NCBI GenBank assembly: GCA_003645805.1 | Contig: QNCL01000014.1 | Coordinates: forward strand, 1 to 16,712 | DNA: 16,712 nt | Direction: 5' to 3' | Source of the DNA: Candidatus Omnitrophota bacterium | Lineage (GTDB): Bacteria; Omnitrophota; 4484-213 | Part shown: piece after piece, positions 1 to 6,650 of the stretch | How positions within the stretch are numbered: position 1 is the stretch's first letter | Layout: each line of letters starts with the position of its first letter | Notes under the pieces: model-generated | What the model was told of the DNA's origin: nothing | What the model saw: the letters and a program-made list of their open reading frames with translations, nothing else | Database searches by the model: none | Position numbers and translations under genes: made by a program

Positions 1-35
1 AAAGGTGCTCAACTGGGTAGTAGAGTGGTGGGGGA

Positions 36-74
36 GTTTCCACCCGAAGTTTCCACCCCAGGGGTGGAGGGTGG
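36..74. repeat. G/C-rich block of direct and inverted repeats
   Basis: The 11-mer AGTTTCCACCC occurs twice, at 35-45 and 48-58, with a 13-base period. Its core CCACCC is answered on the same strand by two inverted copies GGGTGG at 62-67 and 69-74. The centre forms a perfect 8-bp palindrome, TCCACCCC/GGGGTGGA, at 52-68 around a single A. The segment 61-74 (GGGGTGGAGGGTGG) has four G-runs separated by single bases, so a two-tetrad G-quadruplex is also possible. No T-run follows, so it is not a convincing intrinsic terminator. It may be the tail of an interspersed repeat or a binding site; its function is unknown. Confidence 0.45.
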
Positions 75-132
75 TCTTTAAATCTTTGAACAATCTTTCT
101 CCTTTACAGTTTCTCATAAAAAATTATAATTT

Positions 133-150
133 GTCCAATATGTTATGGAC
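133..150. promoter_or_regulatory. possible operator dyad upstream of the remA promoter
   Basis: GTCCA (133-137) and TGGAC (146-150) form an inverted repeat with an 8-base AT-rich spacer, ending 11 bases before the -35 box. The position suits a transcription-factor site. The arms are only 5 bp, so chance is a real alternative. Confidence 0.2.
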
Positions 151-161
151 TTATACAAAAT

Positions 162-191
162 TTGACAAAAACGACCAGAAGGGAATATAAT
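162..191 (+). promoter_or_regulatory. sigma70-type promoter for the remA-gmk-rpoZ-coaC-coaB operon
   Basis: A consensus -35 TTGACA (162-167) and a consensus -10 TATAAT (186-191) are separated by 18 bases. Transcription would be expected to start near base 198, about 20 bases before the remA ATG. This is the strongest promoter-like sequence I found in the window and probably drives the tightly packed genes that follow. Confidence 0.8.
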
Positions 192-196
192 ATTTA

Positions 197-215
197 TCTT
201 CTTTTTTTAAGAAGA
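197..215 (+). promoter_or_regulatory. leader inverted repeat overlapping the remA ribosome-binding region
   Basis: TCTTCTT (197-203) and AAGAAGA (209-215) are a perfect 7-bp inverted repeat around a T5 loop. The 3' arm holds the only purine-rich stretch before the ATG at 218, so the hairpin would hide the weak ribosome-binding site. The repeat begins at the expected transcription start, so the 5' arm may be only partly transcribed. It is A/T-rich and low in complexity. Confidence 0.35.
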
Positions 216-217
216 AA

Positions 218-469
218 ATGCCAGAGAAAGAGCGGAAGGGAAGCAAAGTAGTAAATCTGGGGTTTGATAATTTGGTATTTAGAGAGAGGATCGTGGCTAT
301 AATCTCTCCAGATTCTGCACCCGTAAAAAGGCTGGTTTCGGAAAGCAGAAGAAGAGGGAGATTGATTGATGTGACTAATGGAAGAAAGACGCGCGCAGTT
401 ATTGTTACCGACAGCGACTTTATCATCCTCTCCAGTATTCAACCTGAGAGCCTAAAGGGAAGATTGTGA
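218..469 (+). CDS. remA: RemA-like DUF370 regulatory protein
   Basis: This 83-residue protein matches the DUF370/RemA family throughout. It has the N-terminal strand VVNLGFDNLV (11-20), the invariant SPDSAP (30-35), an arginine-rich segment followed by GRLIDVTNGRKTRAVIV (47-63), and the C-terminal ILSSIQPES (70-78). RemA of Bacillus is a small ring-forming DNA-binding activator of matrix and osmoprotection genes. The family is also found well outside biofilm-forming Firmicutes, so the target here cannot be inferred. About ten extra charged residues precede the usual start. It is the first gene after the promoter and sits directly upstream of gmk, a conserved neighbourhood. The ribosome-binding site is weak (AAGAAG). 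Family assignment is firm; regulatory role is inferred. Confidence 0.88.
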   Translation: MPEKERKGSKVVNLGFDNLVFRERIVAIISPDSAPVKRLVSESRRRGRLIDVTNGRKTRAVIVTDSDFIILSSIQPESLKGRL

Positions 470-481
470 GATTTTAAGATA

Positions 482-1084
482 ATGAGTTTCAAAAAAGCAG
501 AAAGGTTTTTCAATAGATTGCCCGCGAAGGGAAAAATTTTTGTTATCTCCTCTCCTTCAGGAGGAGGAAAGACAACCATAAGGAAGCGTCTCTTAAACTC
601 TTGTTCGCTCTCCTACTCTGTCTCTTATACTACTCGTCCTCCTCGGGAGGGAGAGAAGGAAGGGGAGGATTATCTATTTATTTCCCAAGAGGAGTTCAAG
701 AGAAAGCGAGAAAAGGGAGAGTTTATAGAGTGGACAAAGGTCTTGAAGAATTATTATGCGACCGCCAGAGATTTCTTAGAAAAAGGACTACAGGAGGGAA
801 GGAATGTGCTTCTGGAGATTGATGTGAGAGGAGCAAAAAGGATAAAGAGGATGTATAAAAAACAGGCAGTGCTTATCTTCATTGCTCCTCCTTCTTTTGA
901 AGAATTAGAGAGGAGGTTGAAGAAGAGAAAGACAGAAGAGGAGGAGCGAAGACAGAGGTTGTTTCTGGCAGAAAAAGAGATGCAAGAGATAGATAAATAT
1001 GACTATCTGGTAATCAACAAGAATTTGGAGGAATGTATAGAAGATATTAAGGCGATTATAAGAGCAGAGAGGTGTAGGATATGA
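482..1084 (+). CDS. gmk: guanylate kinase
   Basis: This 200-residue enzyme is predicted to convert GMP and ATP to GDP and ADP in cytoplasmic purine salvage and synthesis. The P-loop is SSPSGGGKTT (23-32). The GMP-binding part has TTRPPREGEKEGEDY (50-64), FIEW (81-84) and NYYATAR (90-96), where most homologues have a YGT motif, so Gly to Ala is a minor variation. EIDVRGA (112-118) follows. Length is normal for the family. The start at 482 lacks a clear Shine-Dalgarno; a TTG at 518 preceded by AAAGG is an alternative that would remove 12 residues. It lies 12 bases after remA, and its TGA overlaps the rpoZ ATG (ATGA), so translation is probably coupled. Confidence 0.95.
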   Translation: MSFKKAERFFNRLPAKGKIFVISSPSGGGKTTIRKRLLNSCSLSYSVSYTTRPPREGEKEGEDYLFISQEEFKRKREKGEFIEWTKVLKNYYATARDFLEKGLQEGRNVLLEIDVRGAKRIKRMYKKQAVLIFIAPPSFEELERRLKKRKTEEEERRQRLFLAEKEMQEIDKYDYLVINKNLEECIEDIKAIIRAERCRI

Positions 1085-1278
1085 GTACGATGATGTTTAT
1101 TCCTGAGGAGGAGTTGTTAAAAAAGGTAGGAGGGATGTATAACCTGACCCGCCTCGTTTTTGAACGGGCTAAACAATTAAGCAAAGGTGCGCAGAAACTT
1201 GTGGATATTGATTCCTCTAATTTTATCACCATCGCCTTAGAGGAGATAAGACAAGGGAAACTGGATGAGAGCAAGTAA
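1081..1278 (+). CDS. rpoZ: RNA polymerase omega subunit
   Basis: The 65-residue product fits the omega subunit, which helps assemble the beta' subunit of RNA polymerase. The family core is visible: NLTRLVFERAKQLSKGAQ (21-38), corresponding to the usual N-R/F-LV--RA-QL motif, and a second helix, FITIALEEIRQGKL (48-61). It is at the short end for the family, ending just after that helix. Its ATG overlaps the gmk stop, with GAGGT upstream as a plausible ribosome-binding site. Its 3' end overlaps coaC by 14 bases. The gmk-rpoZ-coa order is conserved in many bacteria, which supports the call for so short a protein. Confidence 0.9.
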   Translation: MSTMMFIPEEELLKKVGGMYNLTRLVFERAKQLSKGAQKLVDIDSSNFITIALEEIRQGKLDESK

Positions 1279-1804
1279 TGTTATTGTAGGAGTAAGCGGG
1301 AGTATCGCTGTTTATAAAGGGGTAGAGATAGTAAGAGCATTGAGCAAGAAAGGGTTTAATGTTCTGGTAGTAATGACCTCCTGTGCCCAGAGGTTTGTTT
1401 CCCCTCTAACTTTTCAAAGTGTATCGGGCAACTCTGTGTTTACCGATATGTTCCGAGAGGATAAACAACCTCTGCATATCTCTTTAGCCCAGAAGGCAGA
1501 TATAGTGTTGGTTGCTCCGGCAACAGCCAATATTATCGGAAAGGTTGCCAATGGCATCTGTGACGATTTGCTGAGCACATTACTAATCTCTACCAAAGCA
1601 AAGATTCTGGTTGCTCCCGCAATGAACCAGAATATGTATGAGAACCCTGTTGTTCAGGAGAATATAGAGAAGTTGAAGGCAAGGGGTTATGAGTTTATCC
1701 CTCCTATCTATGGAGATCTGGTGTGTGCAGAGAGAGGAAAAGGGCATTTAGCAGAGGTAGAGGAGATTGTGAGGAGAGTAGAAGAGCGCGCAAGGGAAGG
1801 ATGA
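1265..1804 (+). CDS. coaC: phosphopantothenoylcysteine decarboxylase (stand-alone CoaC)
   Basis: This 179-residue flavoprotein of the HFCD family decarboxylates 4'-phosphopantothenoylcysteine in coenzyme A synthesis. Visible signatures are the FMN-binding start VGVSGSIAVYKG (8-19), the catalytic histidine in PLHISLAQKAD (His71), APATANIIGKVANGICDDLLST (84-105), PAMNQNM (118-124), and the substrate-clamp cysteine in VCAERGKGHLAE (Cys154). In most bacteria this is the N-terminal half of a CoaBC fusion of about 400 residues. Here the reading frame stops at the domain boundary, and the CoaB half starts at once in another frame through an ATGA overlap. The chosen start gives the expected N-terminus; it overlaps the end of rpoZ. 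A frameshift error is possible but not favoured. Confidence 0.93.
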   Translation: MRASNVIVGVSGSIAVYKGVEIVRALSKKGFNVLVVMTSCAQRFVSPLTFQSVSGNSVFTDMFREDKQPLHISLAQKADIVLVAPATANIIGKVANGICDDLLSTLLISTKAKILVAPAMNQNMYENPVVQENIEKLKARGYEFIPPIYGDLVCAERGKGHLAEVEEIVRRVEERAREG

Positions 1805-2463
1805 GAATGTTAATCACTGCAGGAGCAACACGCGAGATGCTCGACCCGGTGCGTTTTATCAGCAACCTTTCCACAGGCAGGATGGGTTATATGCTTGCTG
1901 AGGTTGCACGCAAGAGAAAACATAAGGTTGTTCTTATCTCTGCACCTACCTCACTTACCGCTCCAGCAGAAGTAGAGTTTATCTCGGTAATAAGCACCCA
2001 GCAGATGCTTTCAGCAGTGAAGAGATGCTTTTCTAAGGCGGATTGTTTGATTATGTGTGCTGCAGTGGCTGATTATCGTCCATATACGGTGGTTAAAGAG
2101 AAGATCAGGAGAGCAAAGAAGTCTCTTTTGCTAAGACTAATTCAAACTCCGGATATCCTCGCGCAGATAAGCCGAGAGAAAGCAGGTAAGATTTTGGTGG
2201 GGTTTAGTTTAGAGGATAAAGATTACATAAAGAGAAGCAGGGAGAAGTTAAAGAGAAAGGGATTGGATTTTATTGTAGTTAATAGAATCCAGAAGGGAGG
2301 AAGCCCTTTTGGGGAAAGCAAGGTTTATGGAGCAATTTTGGATAAAGAGGGGGATATCGAGAGGTTTAAGGGAATAGGAAAGGAAGACCTTGCTCAGAGG
2401 ATATTAAATAAAGTAGAGGCTCTTTGGGCAAGGAGATCGGAGAAAGAAGGAGGTGACAAGTGA
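1801..2463 (+). CDS. coaB: phosphopantothenate-cysteine ligase (stand-alone CoaB)
   Basis: This 220-residue enzyme joins 4'-phosphopantothenate to cysteine with nucleotide activation, the step before CoaC. It shows ITAGATREMLDPVRFISN (5-22), LSTGRMGY (23-30), the AAVADYRP motif (87-94), a lysine-rich segment KEKIRRAKK (99-107) before the conserved TPDIL (116-120), GFSLED (134-139), and VVNRI with SPFGES (159-173). The frame is open from 1723, inside coaC, but the ATG at 1801 is chosen. It gives the normal start of the domain, overlaps the coaC stop as ATGA and is preceded by AGGGAAGG. CoaB and CoaC probably still act as a complex. The C-terminal tail carries a perfect Shine-Dalgarno sequence for a possible following small ORF. 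Confidence 0.93.
   Translation: MRMLITAGATREMLDPVRFISNLSTGRMGYMLAEVARKRKHKVVLISAPTSLTAPAEVEFISVISTQQMLSAVKRCFSKADCLIMCAAVADYRPYTVVKEKIRRAKKSLLLRLIQTPDILAQISREKAGKILVGFSLEDKDYIKRSREKLKRKGLDFIVVNRIQKGGSPFGESKVYGAILDKEGDIERFKGIGKEDLAQRILNKVEALWARRSEKEGGDK
2447..2456 (+). promoter_or_regulatory. perfect 10-base Shine-Dalgarno inside the coaB 3' end
   Basis: AAGGAGGTGA is a full complement of the canonical 3' end of 16S rRNA. The nearest start codon at suitable spacing is a GTG at 2460, whereas aroF begins 80 bases downstream with its own AAGGAG (2525-2530). This strong site therefore does not serve aroF directly. Confidence 0.5.
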
Positions 2464-2552
2464 GAGCGTCTTATGAACGAGAGGGTGAAAAGAAACATTT
2501 GAAAAAGAATTCCTTGAAGGGATTAAGGAGAGGAGATGATTATTGTTCTTAA
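2460..2552 (+). CDS. possible 30-residue basic small protein or translation-coupling ORF
   Basis: A GTG at 2460 lies six bases after the core GGAGG of a perfect Shine-Dalgarno and overlaps the coaB stop as GTGA. It opens a frame of 30 codons ending in TAA at 2550-2552, 17 bases inside aroF. The predicted peptide is strongly basic and charged, beginning MRASYEREGEKKHLKK and ending RRGDDYCS; I recognise no family. It fills the 72-base gap that otherwise separates coaB from aroF. It could be a real small protein, or an ORF whose translation keeps ribosomes moving into aroF. It has two tyrosines and no phenylalanine or tryptophan, so a classical aromatic-amino-acid attenuator is not supported. 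Chance is possible. Confidence 0.3.
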   Translation: MRASYEREGEKKHLKKNSLKGLRRGDDYCS

Positions 2553-3561
2553 GTCCACTGCCACAGAGAAGGAGATTAACCATATTATGGAGAAAATAAG
2601 GAACTGGGGGTTAAAGCCTGTGCTTTCTAAAGGTGTAGAACGAACCATTATTGGAGTAATTGGAGAGGAGGACAAGTTGAGGGTTCAACCTCTGGAGGCA
2701 TTTCCGGGTGTGGAGAGGGTGATGCCTGTGCTCAAACCTTATAAACTGGTTTCCCGGGAGTTTCATCCAGAGAACAGTGTTATTAGAATAGCAGATGGCT
2801 CTCATACCGAGGAGATTGGAGGAAGGAAGATTGTAGTGATGGCTGGTCCTTGCGCTATAGAGAGTTATGAAAATTTACTTGAGACAGCAAAGGCGGTAAA
2901 GGAGGCAGGAGCAACTATTCTAAGAGGAGGAGCATTTAAACCACGCACCTCTCCATATAGCTTTCAGGGGCTGGGAGAGGAGGCATTAAGGTATCTAAAG
3001 CAGGTAGGAGAAGAAATAGGTTTATTTACTGTCACAGAGGTAATGGATACTCGCGATGTGGAGTTGGTAGGAAGGTATACGGACATACTTCAGATTGGGG
3101 CAAGAAATATGCAGAATTTTAATCTGCTGAAGGAAGTAGGGCTTTCAAAAAAGCCTGTAGTTTTAAAGCGTGGAATGATGTCCACTATCAATGAGTGGTT
3201 AATGAGTGCAGAGTATATTCTCTCCCAAGGGAATTCTAATGTCATCCTTTGTGAACGAGGGATTAGAACATTTGAAACCTCTACCCGAAATACTCTGGAT
3301 ATCTCGGCTATCCCTGTGGCGAAGAAATTGACCCATCTTCCGATTATTGTTGATCCTAGCCACGCAAGCGGTAACTGGGAACTAATTGCTCCCTTGTCCA
3401 AAGCAGCGATTGTCTCGGGAGCAGATGGCTTGCTTATCGAGGTGCATCCTAATCCTGAGGAGGCGCTTTCCGATGGTGTGCAATCTCTTCTGCCTGCAAA
3501 GTTCAAGACTCTGATGGAGGAGATGAAAAACTTCGCCAGGGTAGCAGGAAGAGAGATATAA
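2536..3561 (+). CDS. aroF: 3-deoxy-7-phosphoheptulonate synthase (DAHP synthase)
   Basis: The 341-residue enzyme condenses phosphoenolpyruvate and erythrose-4-phosphate in the first step of the shikimate pathway. Residues 1 to about 70 form the ferredoxin-like regulatory domain of the Thermotoga/Bacillus-type (AroA I-beta) enzymes. The TIM barrel follows, with MAGPCAIES (102-110, metal-binding Cys106), GGAFKPRTSPYSFQG (131-145), and near the C-terminus VDPSHASGNWE with ADGLLIEVHPNPEEALSDG. There is no chorismate-mutase fusion. In Thermotoga the N-terminal domain gives feedback inhibition by tyrosine and phenylalanine; the same is inferred here. AAGGAG five bases before the ATG is a good ribosome-binding site. 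alaS follows after 25 bases. The symbol could equally be aroA or aroG under other naming systems. Confidence 0.95.
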   Translation: MIIVLKSTATEKEINHIMEKIRNWGLKPVLSKGVERTIIGVIGEEDKLRVQPLEAFPGVERVMPVLKPYKLVSREFHPENSVIRIADGSHTEEIGGRKIVVMAGPCAIESYENLLETAKAVKEAGATILRGGAFKPRTSPYSFQGLGEEALRYLKQVGEEIGLFTVTEVMDTRDVELVGRYTDILQIGARNMQNFNLLKEVGLSKKPVVLKRGMMSTINEWLMSAEYILSQGNSNVILCERGIRTFETSTRNTLDISAIPVAKKLTHLPIIVDPSHASGNWELIAPLSKAAIVSGADGLLIEVHPNPEEALSDGVQSLLPAKFKTLMEEMKNFARVAGREI

Positions 3562-3586
3562 AAAAGGAACCAAGAGCCTAAAAGAG

Positions 3587-5863
3587 ATGATTGCAGATGA
3601 AATTAGAGAAAGGTTTCTGAGATTCTTTGAAAAGAGGGGGCACAAAGTATTTCCTTCCTCTTCTTTACTTCCCAAAGATGACCCTTCCCTTCTGTTTACC
3701 TCTGCAGGGATGAACCAGTTTAAGGAGTATTTTCTTCATCCTCCTTCCGAGTTCAGGAGAGCGACCTCTTGCCAGAAATGCTTACGCACCGCAGATATAG
3801 AGGAGGTAGGAAGGAGTTTGGGACATCATACTTTTTTTGAAATGTTGGGAAATTTTTCCTTTGGTGATTATTTTAAGGAGGAAGCCATTGAGTGGGCATG
3901 GGAGTTTCTTACTTCTGAGTTGAAGATTGCTCCAGAGAGGTTATTGGTATCTGTATTTAAAGAAGATGAGGAGAGTTATCAGATCTGGAGGAAGAAGATA
4001 GGGATTTCGGAGGAAAGGATAAAAAGATTTGGAGAGAAGGAAAACTTCTGGCCCAGCAATGCTCTAAAAGAGGGTCCTGATGGACCTTGTGGACCTTGCT
4101 CGGAAATATTCTATGACTGGGGAGAAGGGAGTTTTGAGGAAAGATTTACAGAGATTTGGAATCTGGTCTTTACCCAGTTTAATCGCAAAGAGGGAAAGAT
4201 AGAAAAATTGAAGAATAGGAATGTGGACACTGGAATGGGATTAGAGCGGATTAGCGCACTGATAGAAGGGGTGAAGGATGATTTTGAGAGCGAGGTGTTT
4301 AAGCCAATTATAAAGAGTATTCTCTCTCTTCGCTCCTCAGATCGCCCTCTTCTGCGCTATAATGTGAATGTTATTGCTGACCATCTACGAGCAATAGTCT
4401 TTGCTATTGCCGACGGAGTTATTCCCGCTAATGAGAGGGAGGGGTATATAATAAGAAAACTAATTCGCAAGACAGAGTATTTAGGGAAACAAATCTCTCT
4501 TCCTAATCCTTTTCTCTATCGCCTAATCTCCCCGGTGGTGGAACTATCAAAGAACGCTTATCCCCTCTTGAAAGAAGAGGAGGGGAGGATAAAGGAGATT
4601 GTAAAAGAGGAGGAGGAGAGGTTTTTAAGAACGATGGAGAGAGCAAAGACGATCCTTGAGGGCGAGAAGGTGATAGATGAGCAGACCGCTTTCAAACTCT
4701 ATGACACCTATGGTCTTCCCTATGAGGAGATTGAAACGCTAATTTTGCCCAGAGGGGTTAGGCTGGATAAAAGCAAGTTTATGAGTTATGTAGAGGAGCA
4801 ACGAAGGCGCTCGCGCGCAAGTTCCTTGTTCAAAGAGGAGATATTTGCTAAGATGGATGAGAAGGAGAAAGCAAGAAAGAAAGGCTTGCCTATAGAGGGG
4901 GTGTGGGGAGAGGAGGAGGTGGATGTGGCTCGCAACCATACCGCCACCCACCTGCTTCATAGCGTTCTGCGTGAGATGTTAGGAGAGAATGTTAGGCAAG
5001 CAGGTTCAATAATCTTCCCTCATTACTTTCATTTTGATTTTACCCACTCTAAAACTTTAAGCGAAGAGGAATTAGAGGAGATAGAAAGAAGGATTAATGA
5101 GAGAATACTAAGGGATGACAGGGTAGAGAAGAAAGTGATGGATAAAGAGAAGGCTTTGGCTGAGGGAGCCATAGGTTTTTTTGAAGAGAAGTATGAGAAA
5201 GAAGTAGTGGTTGTTTCCATAGGTGATTACAGTAAAGAACTTTGTAAAGGGGTGCATGTGAGAGCCACAGGAGAGATAGGTCTATTCAAGATAACAAAAG
5301 AAGGTTCTATCGGAGCAGGAGTGCGAAGGATTGAGGCGTTAACTGGAAGGTTTGCCTATAAGTGGATAAAGGAGCAGGAAAGAAAGGTGAAGGAACTTTC
5401 GCGTCTTCTCTCCACTTCTCCAGAGAAGATAGTAGCAAGAGTAAAGGAGATAAGCGAACAGGTAAAGAAGGTGAAGAAGAAGAATGAGAGACTGCGAAAA
5501 GAGCTTTTTTCCTACTATGCAAGGGATCTGGATGAAAGAGAAAGGGTGGTGGTGCGAAAGTTTTCTGACCTTGACCTTCCGGAGTTAAGAGAACTCTCCG
5601 ATGTATTTAAGCAGAAGATCAGAGAAGGAGCGATAGGCTTACTTTCCCTTAAAGACAGGAAGTTGTATCTAATGATGGTAAGCAAAGGGTTGAGAGGAAG
5701 GATTCATTGTGGTAATCTAATCGCTGAACTTTGCAAGGAGATAGGAGGGAAAGGAGGGGGAAAGGAGGAATTTGCTCAGGGGTATATAGAGGAAGGAAAG
5801 GGAGTGGAGAAGGTATTGACTCTCTGGAAGGAAAAGATAAGAGAAAGTTTTGAGAATAGTTAG
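3587..5863 (+). CDS. alaS: alanyl-tRNA synthetase with shortened editing region
   Basis: The 758-residue protein charges tRNA-Ala. The class II core is complete: FTSAGMNQFK (37-46), HHTFFEMLGNFSFGDYF (80-96), GPDGPCGPCSEIFYD (163-177), DTGMGLERIS (214-223), then the tRNA-recognition helices. The editing site keeps the zinc/catalytic ligands HTATH (451-455) and CKGVH (553-557), although the last motif is normally CGGTH. The usual segment between the helical domain and HTATH, about 120 residues with a TPFYAESGGQ-like motif, is only about 37 residues here. This explains most of the difference from the usual ~870 residues. The C-Ala domain is present with coiled coil (around 600-645) and GGKGGGKEEFAQG (720-732). 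The frame is uninterrupted. Aminoacylation is secure; mischarging correction may be altered. Confidence 0.95.
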   Translation: MIADEIRERFLRFFEKRGHKVFPSSSLLPKDDPSLLFTSAGMNQFKEYFLHPPSEFRRATSCQKCLRTADIEEVGRSLGHHTFFEMLGNFSFGDYFKEEAIEWAWEFLTSELKIAPERLLVSVFKEDEESYQIWRKKIGISEERIKRFGEKENFWPSNALKEGPDGPCGPCSEIFYDWGEGSFEERFTEIWNLVFTQFNRKEGKIEKLKNRNVDTGMGLERISALIEGVKDDFESEVFKPIIKSILSLRSSDRPLLRYNVNVIADHLRAIVFAIADGVIPANEREGYIIRKLIRKTEYLGKQISLPNPFLYRLISPVVELSKNAYPLLKEEEGRIKEIVKEEEERFLRTMERAKTILEGEKVIDEQTAFKLYDTYGLPYEEIETLILPRGVRLDKSKFMSYVEEQRRRSRASSLFKEEIFAKMDEKEKARKKGLPIEGVWGEEEVDVARNHTATHLLHSVLREMLGENVRQAGSIIFPHYFHFDFTHSKTLSEEELEEIERRINERILRDDRVEKKVMDKEKALAEGAIGFFEEKYEKEVVVVSIGDYSKELCKGVHVRATGEIGLFKITKEGSIGAGVRRIEALTGRFAYKWIKEQERKVKELSRLLSTSPEKIVARVKEISEQVKKVKKKNERLRKELFSYYARDLDERERVVVRKFSDLDLPELRELSDVFKQKIREGAIGLLSLKDRKLYLMMVSKGLRGRIHCGNLIAELCKEIGGKGGGKEEFAQGYIEEGKGVEKVLTLWKEKIRESFENS

Positions 5864-5897
5864 GATTCTTCGTTCTCTGGAGTTTTAGAGCAGTCGG

Positions 5898-6641
5898 ATG
5901 GGAAATGCGGATATGAGTGATGTATTATTGCGCACCGAGAAGATAATAAAGATTTATAAACGCAGGAGAGTGGTGGATGAGGTAGATATTGAGGTGCATA
6001 CCGGAGAGGTGGTGGGGTTATTAGGTCCTAACGGAGCAGGAAAGACCACCACTTTCTACTCCATTGTGGGGATAGTCAGGTTAGATTCAGGGAAGATAAT
6101 CTTTGATGGTCAGGAAATAAGCAGATTGCCCGTATATAAAAGGGCACGATTGGGGATTGGCTATCTATCTCAGGAGACTTCCGTATTTCAACGGCTTACT
6201 GTGGAGGAAAACATTATGGCTATACTGGAGAATTTCCCTCTTTCTCGCTCTGAAAGGCGAAGGAGATTAAGAGCCTTACTTCAGGAGTTGAATATATCTC
6301 ACCTGGCAGGAAACAAGGCTTGGACACTCTCAGGAGGGGAGAGGAGAAGGCTGGAGATTACCCGGGCGCTGGTAAATAATCCCTCTTTTATCCTCTTAGA
6401 TGAGCCTTTTAGTGGAGTAGATCCTATTGCTGTCGCAGATATTCAGGAGATTATTGCCCATCTGAAGCAGAAAGGAATAGGCGTTTTGCTTACCGACCAT
6501 AATGTGCGCGAAACCCTGGCTATTACTGACCGTGCATATATAATAGCAGAGGGGAAGATACTCATTTATGGAACCTCTGAGGAGTTAGTGAGAAATCCTC
6601 AGGCACGAAAGATTTACTTAGGAGAAAAATTTAGCCTGTAG
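5898..6641 (+). CDS. lptB: LPS export ABC transporter ATP-binding protein LptB
   Basis: The 247-residue ABC ATPase is the cytoplasmic motor of the LptBFG complex, which extracts lipopolysaccharide from the inner membrane. It has Walker A GPNGAGKTT (43-51), a Q-loop in YLSQETSVF (89-97), signature LSGGERRR (144-151), Walker B FILLDEPFSGVDP (164-176) and H-loop LLTDHNVRET (197-206). The LptB-specific flavour is clear from SVFQRLTVEENI, the FSGVDPIAV segment and the DRAYIIAEGKI tail. Two starts are possible: ATG at 5898 and ATG at 5913. The second gives the more typical N-terminus, with GGGA upstream. No lptA, lptC or rpoN is adjacent; hisC follows instead. Presence of lptB implies an outer membrane. 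Confidence 0.92.
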   Translation: MGNADMSDVLLRTEKIIKIYKRRRVVDEVDIEVHTGEVVGLLGPNGAGKTTTFYSIVGIVRLDSGKIIFDGQEISRLPVYKRARLGIGYLSQETSVFQRLTVEENIMAILENFPLSRSERRRRLRALLQELNISHLAGNKAWTLSGGERRRLEITRALVNNPSFILLDEPFSGVDPIAVADIQEIIAHLKQKGIGVLLTDHNVRETLAITDRAYIIAEGKILIYGTSEELVRNPQARKIYLGEKFSL

Positions 6642-6650
6642 ATAAAAAGT

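Noticed and set aside
52..80. Intrinsic terminator for an upstream gene
   Set aside because: The palindrome is GC-rich but has a one-base centre and is followed by GGGTGGTCTTTAAATC and not a T-run.
5..190. 61-codon open frame in the leader region
   Set aside because: It covers the repeat block and the promoter boxes, has no ribosome-binding site, and its translation resembles no protein family.
1723..1800. Upstream ATG extending CoaB by 26 residues into coaC
   Set aside because: The extension lies inside the CoaC catalytic domain in another frame and is not CoaB-like; the ATG at 1801 has the ATGA overlap and the expected N-terminus.
3090..3506. 138-codon antisense open frame within aroF
   Set aside because: It lies opposite conserved DAHP synthase motifs, is low in family-like features and has no supporting start signal; it is a shadow of the purine-rich coding strand.
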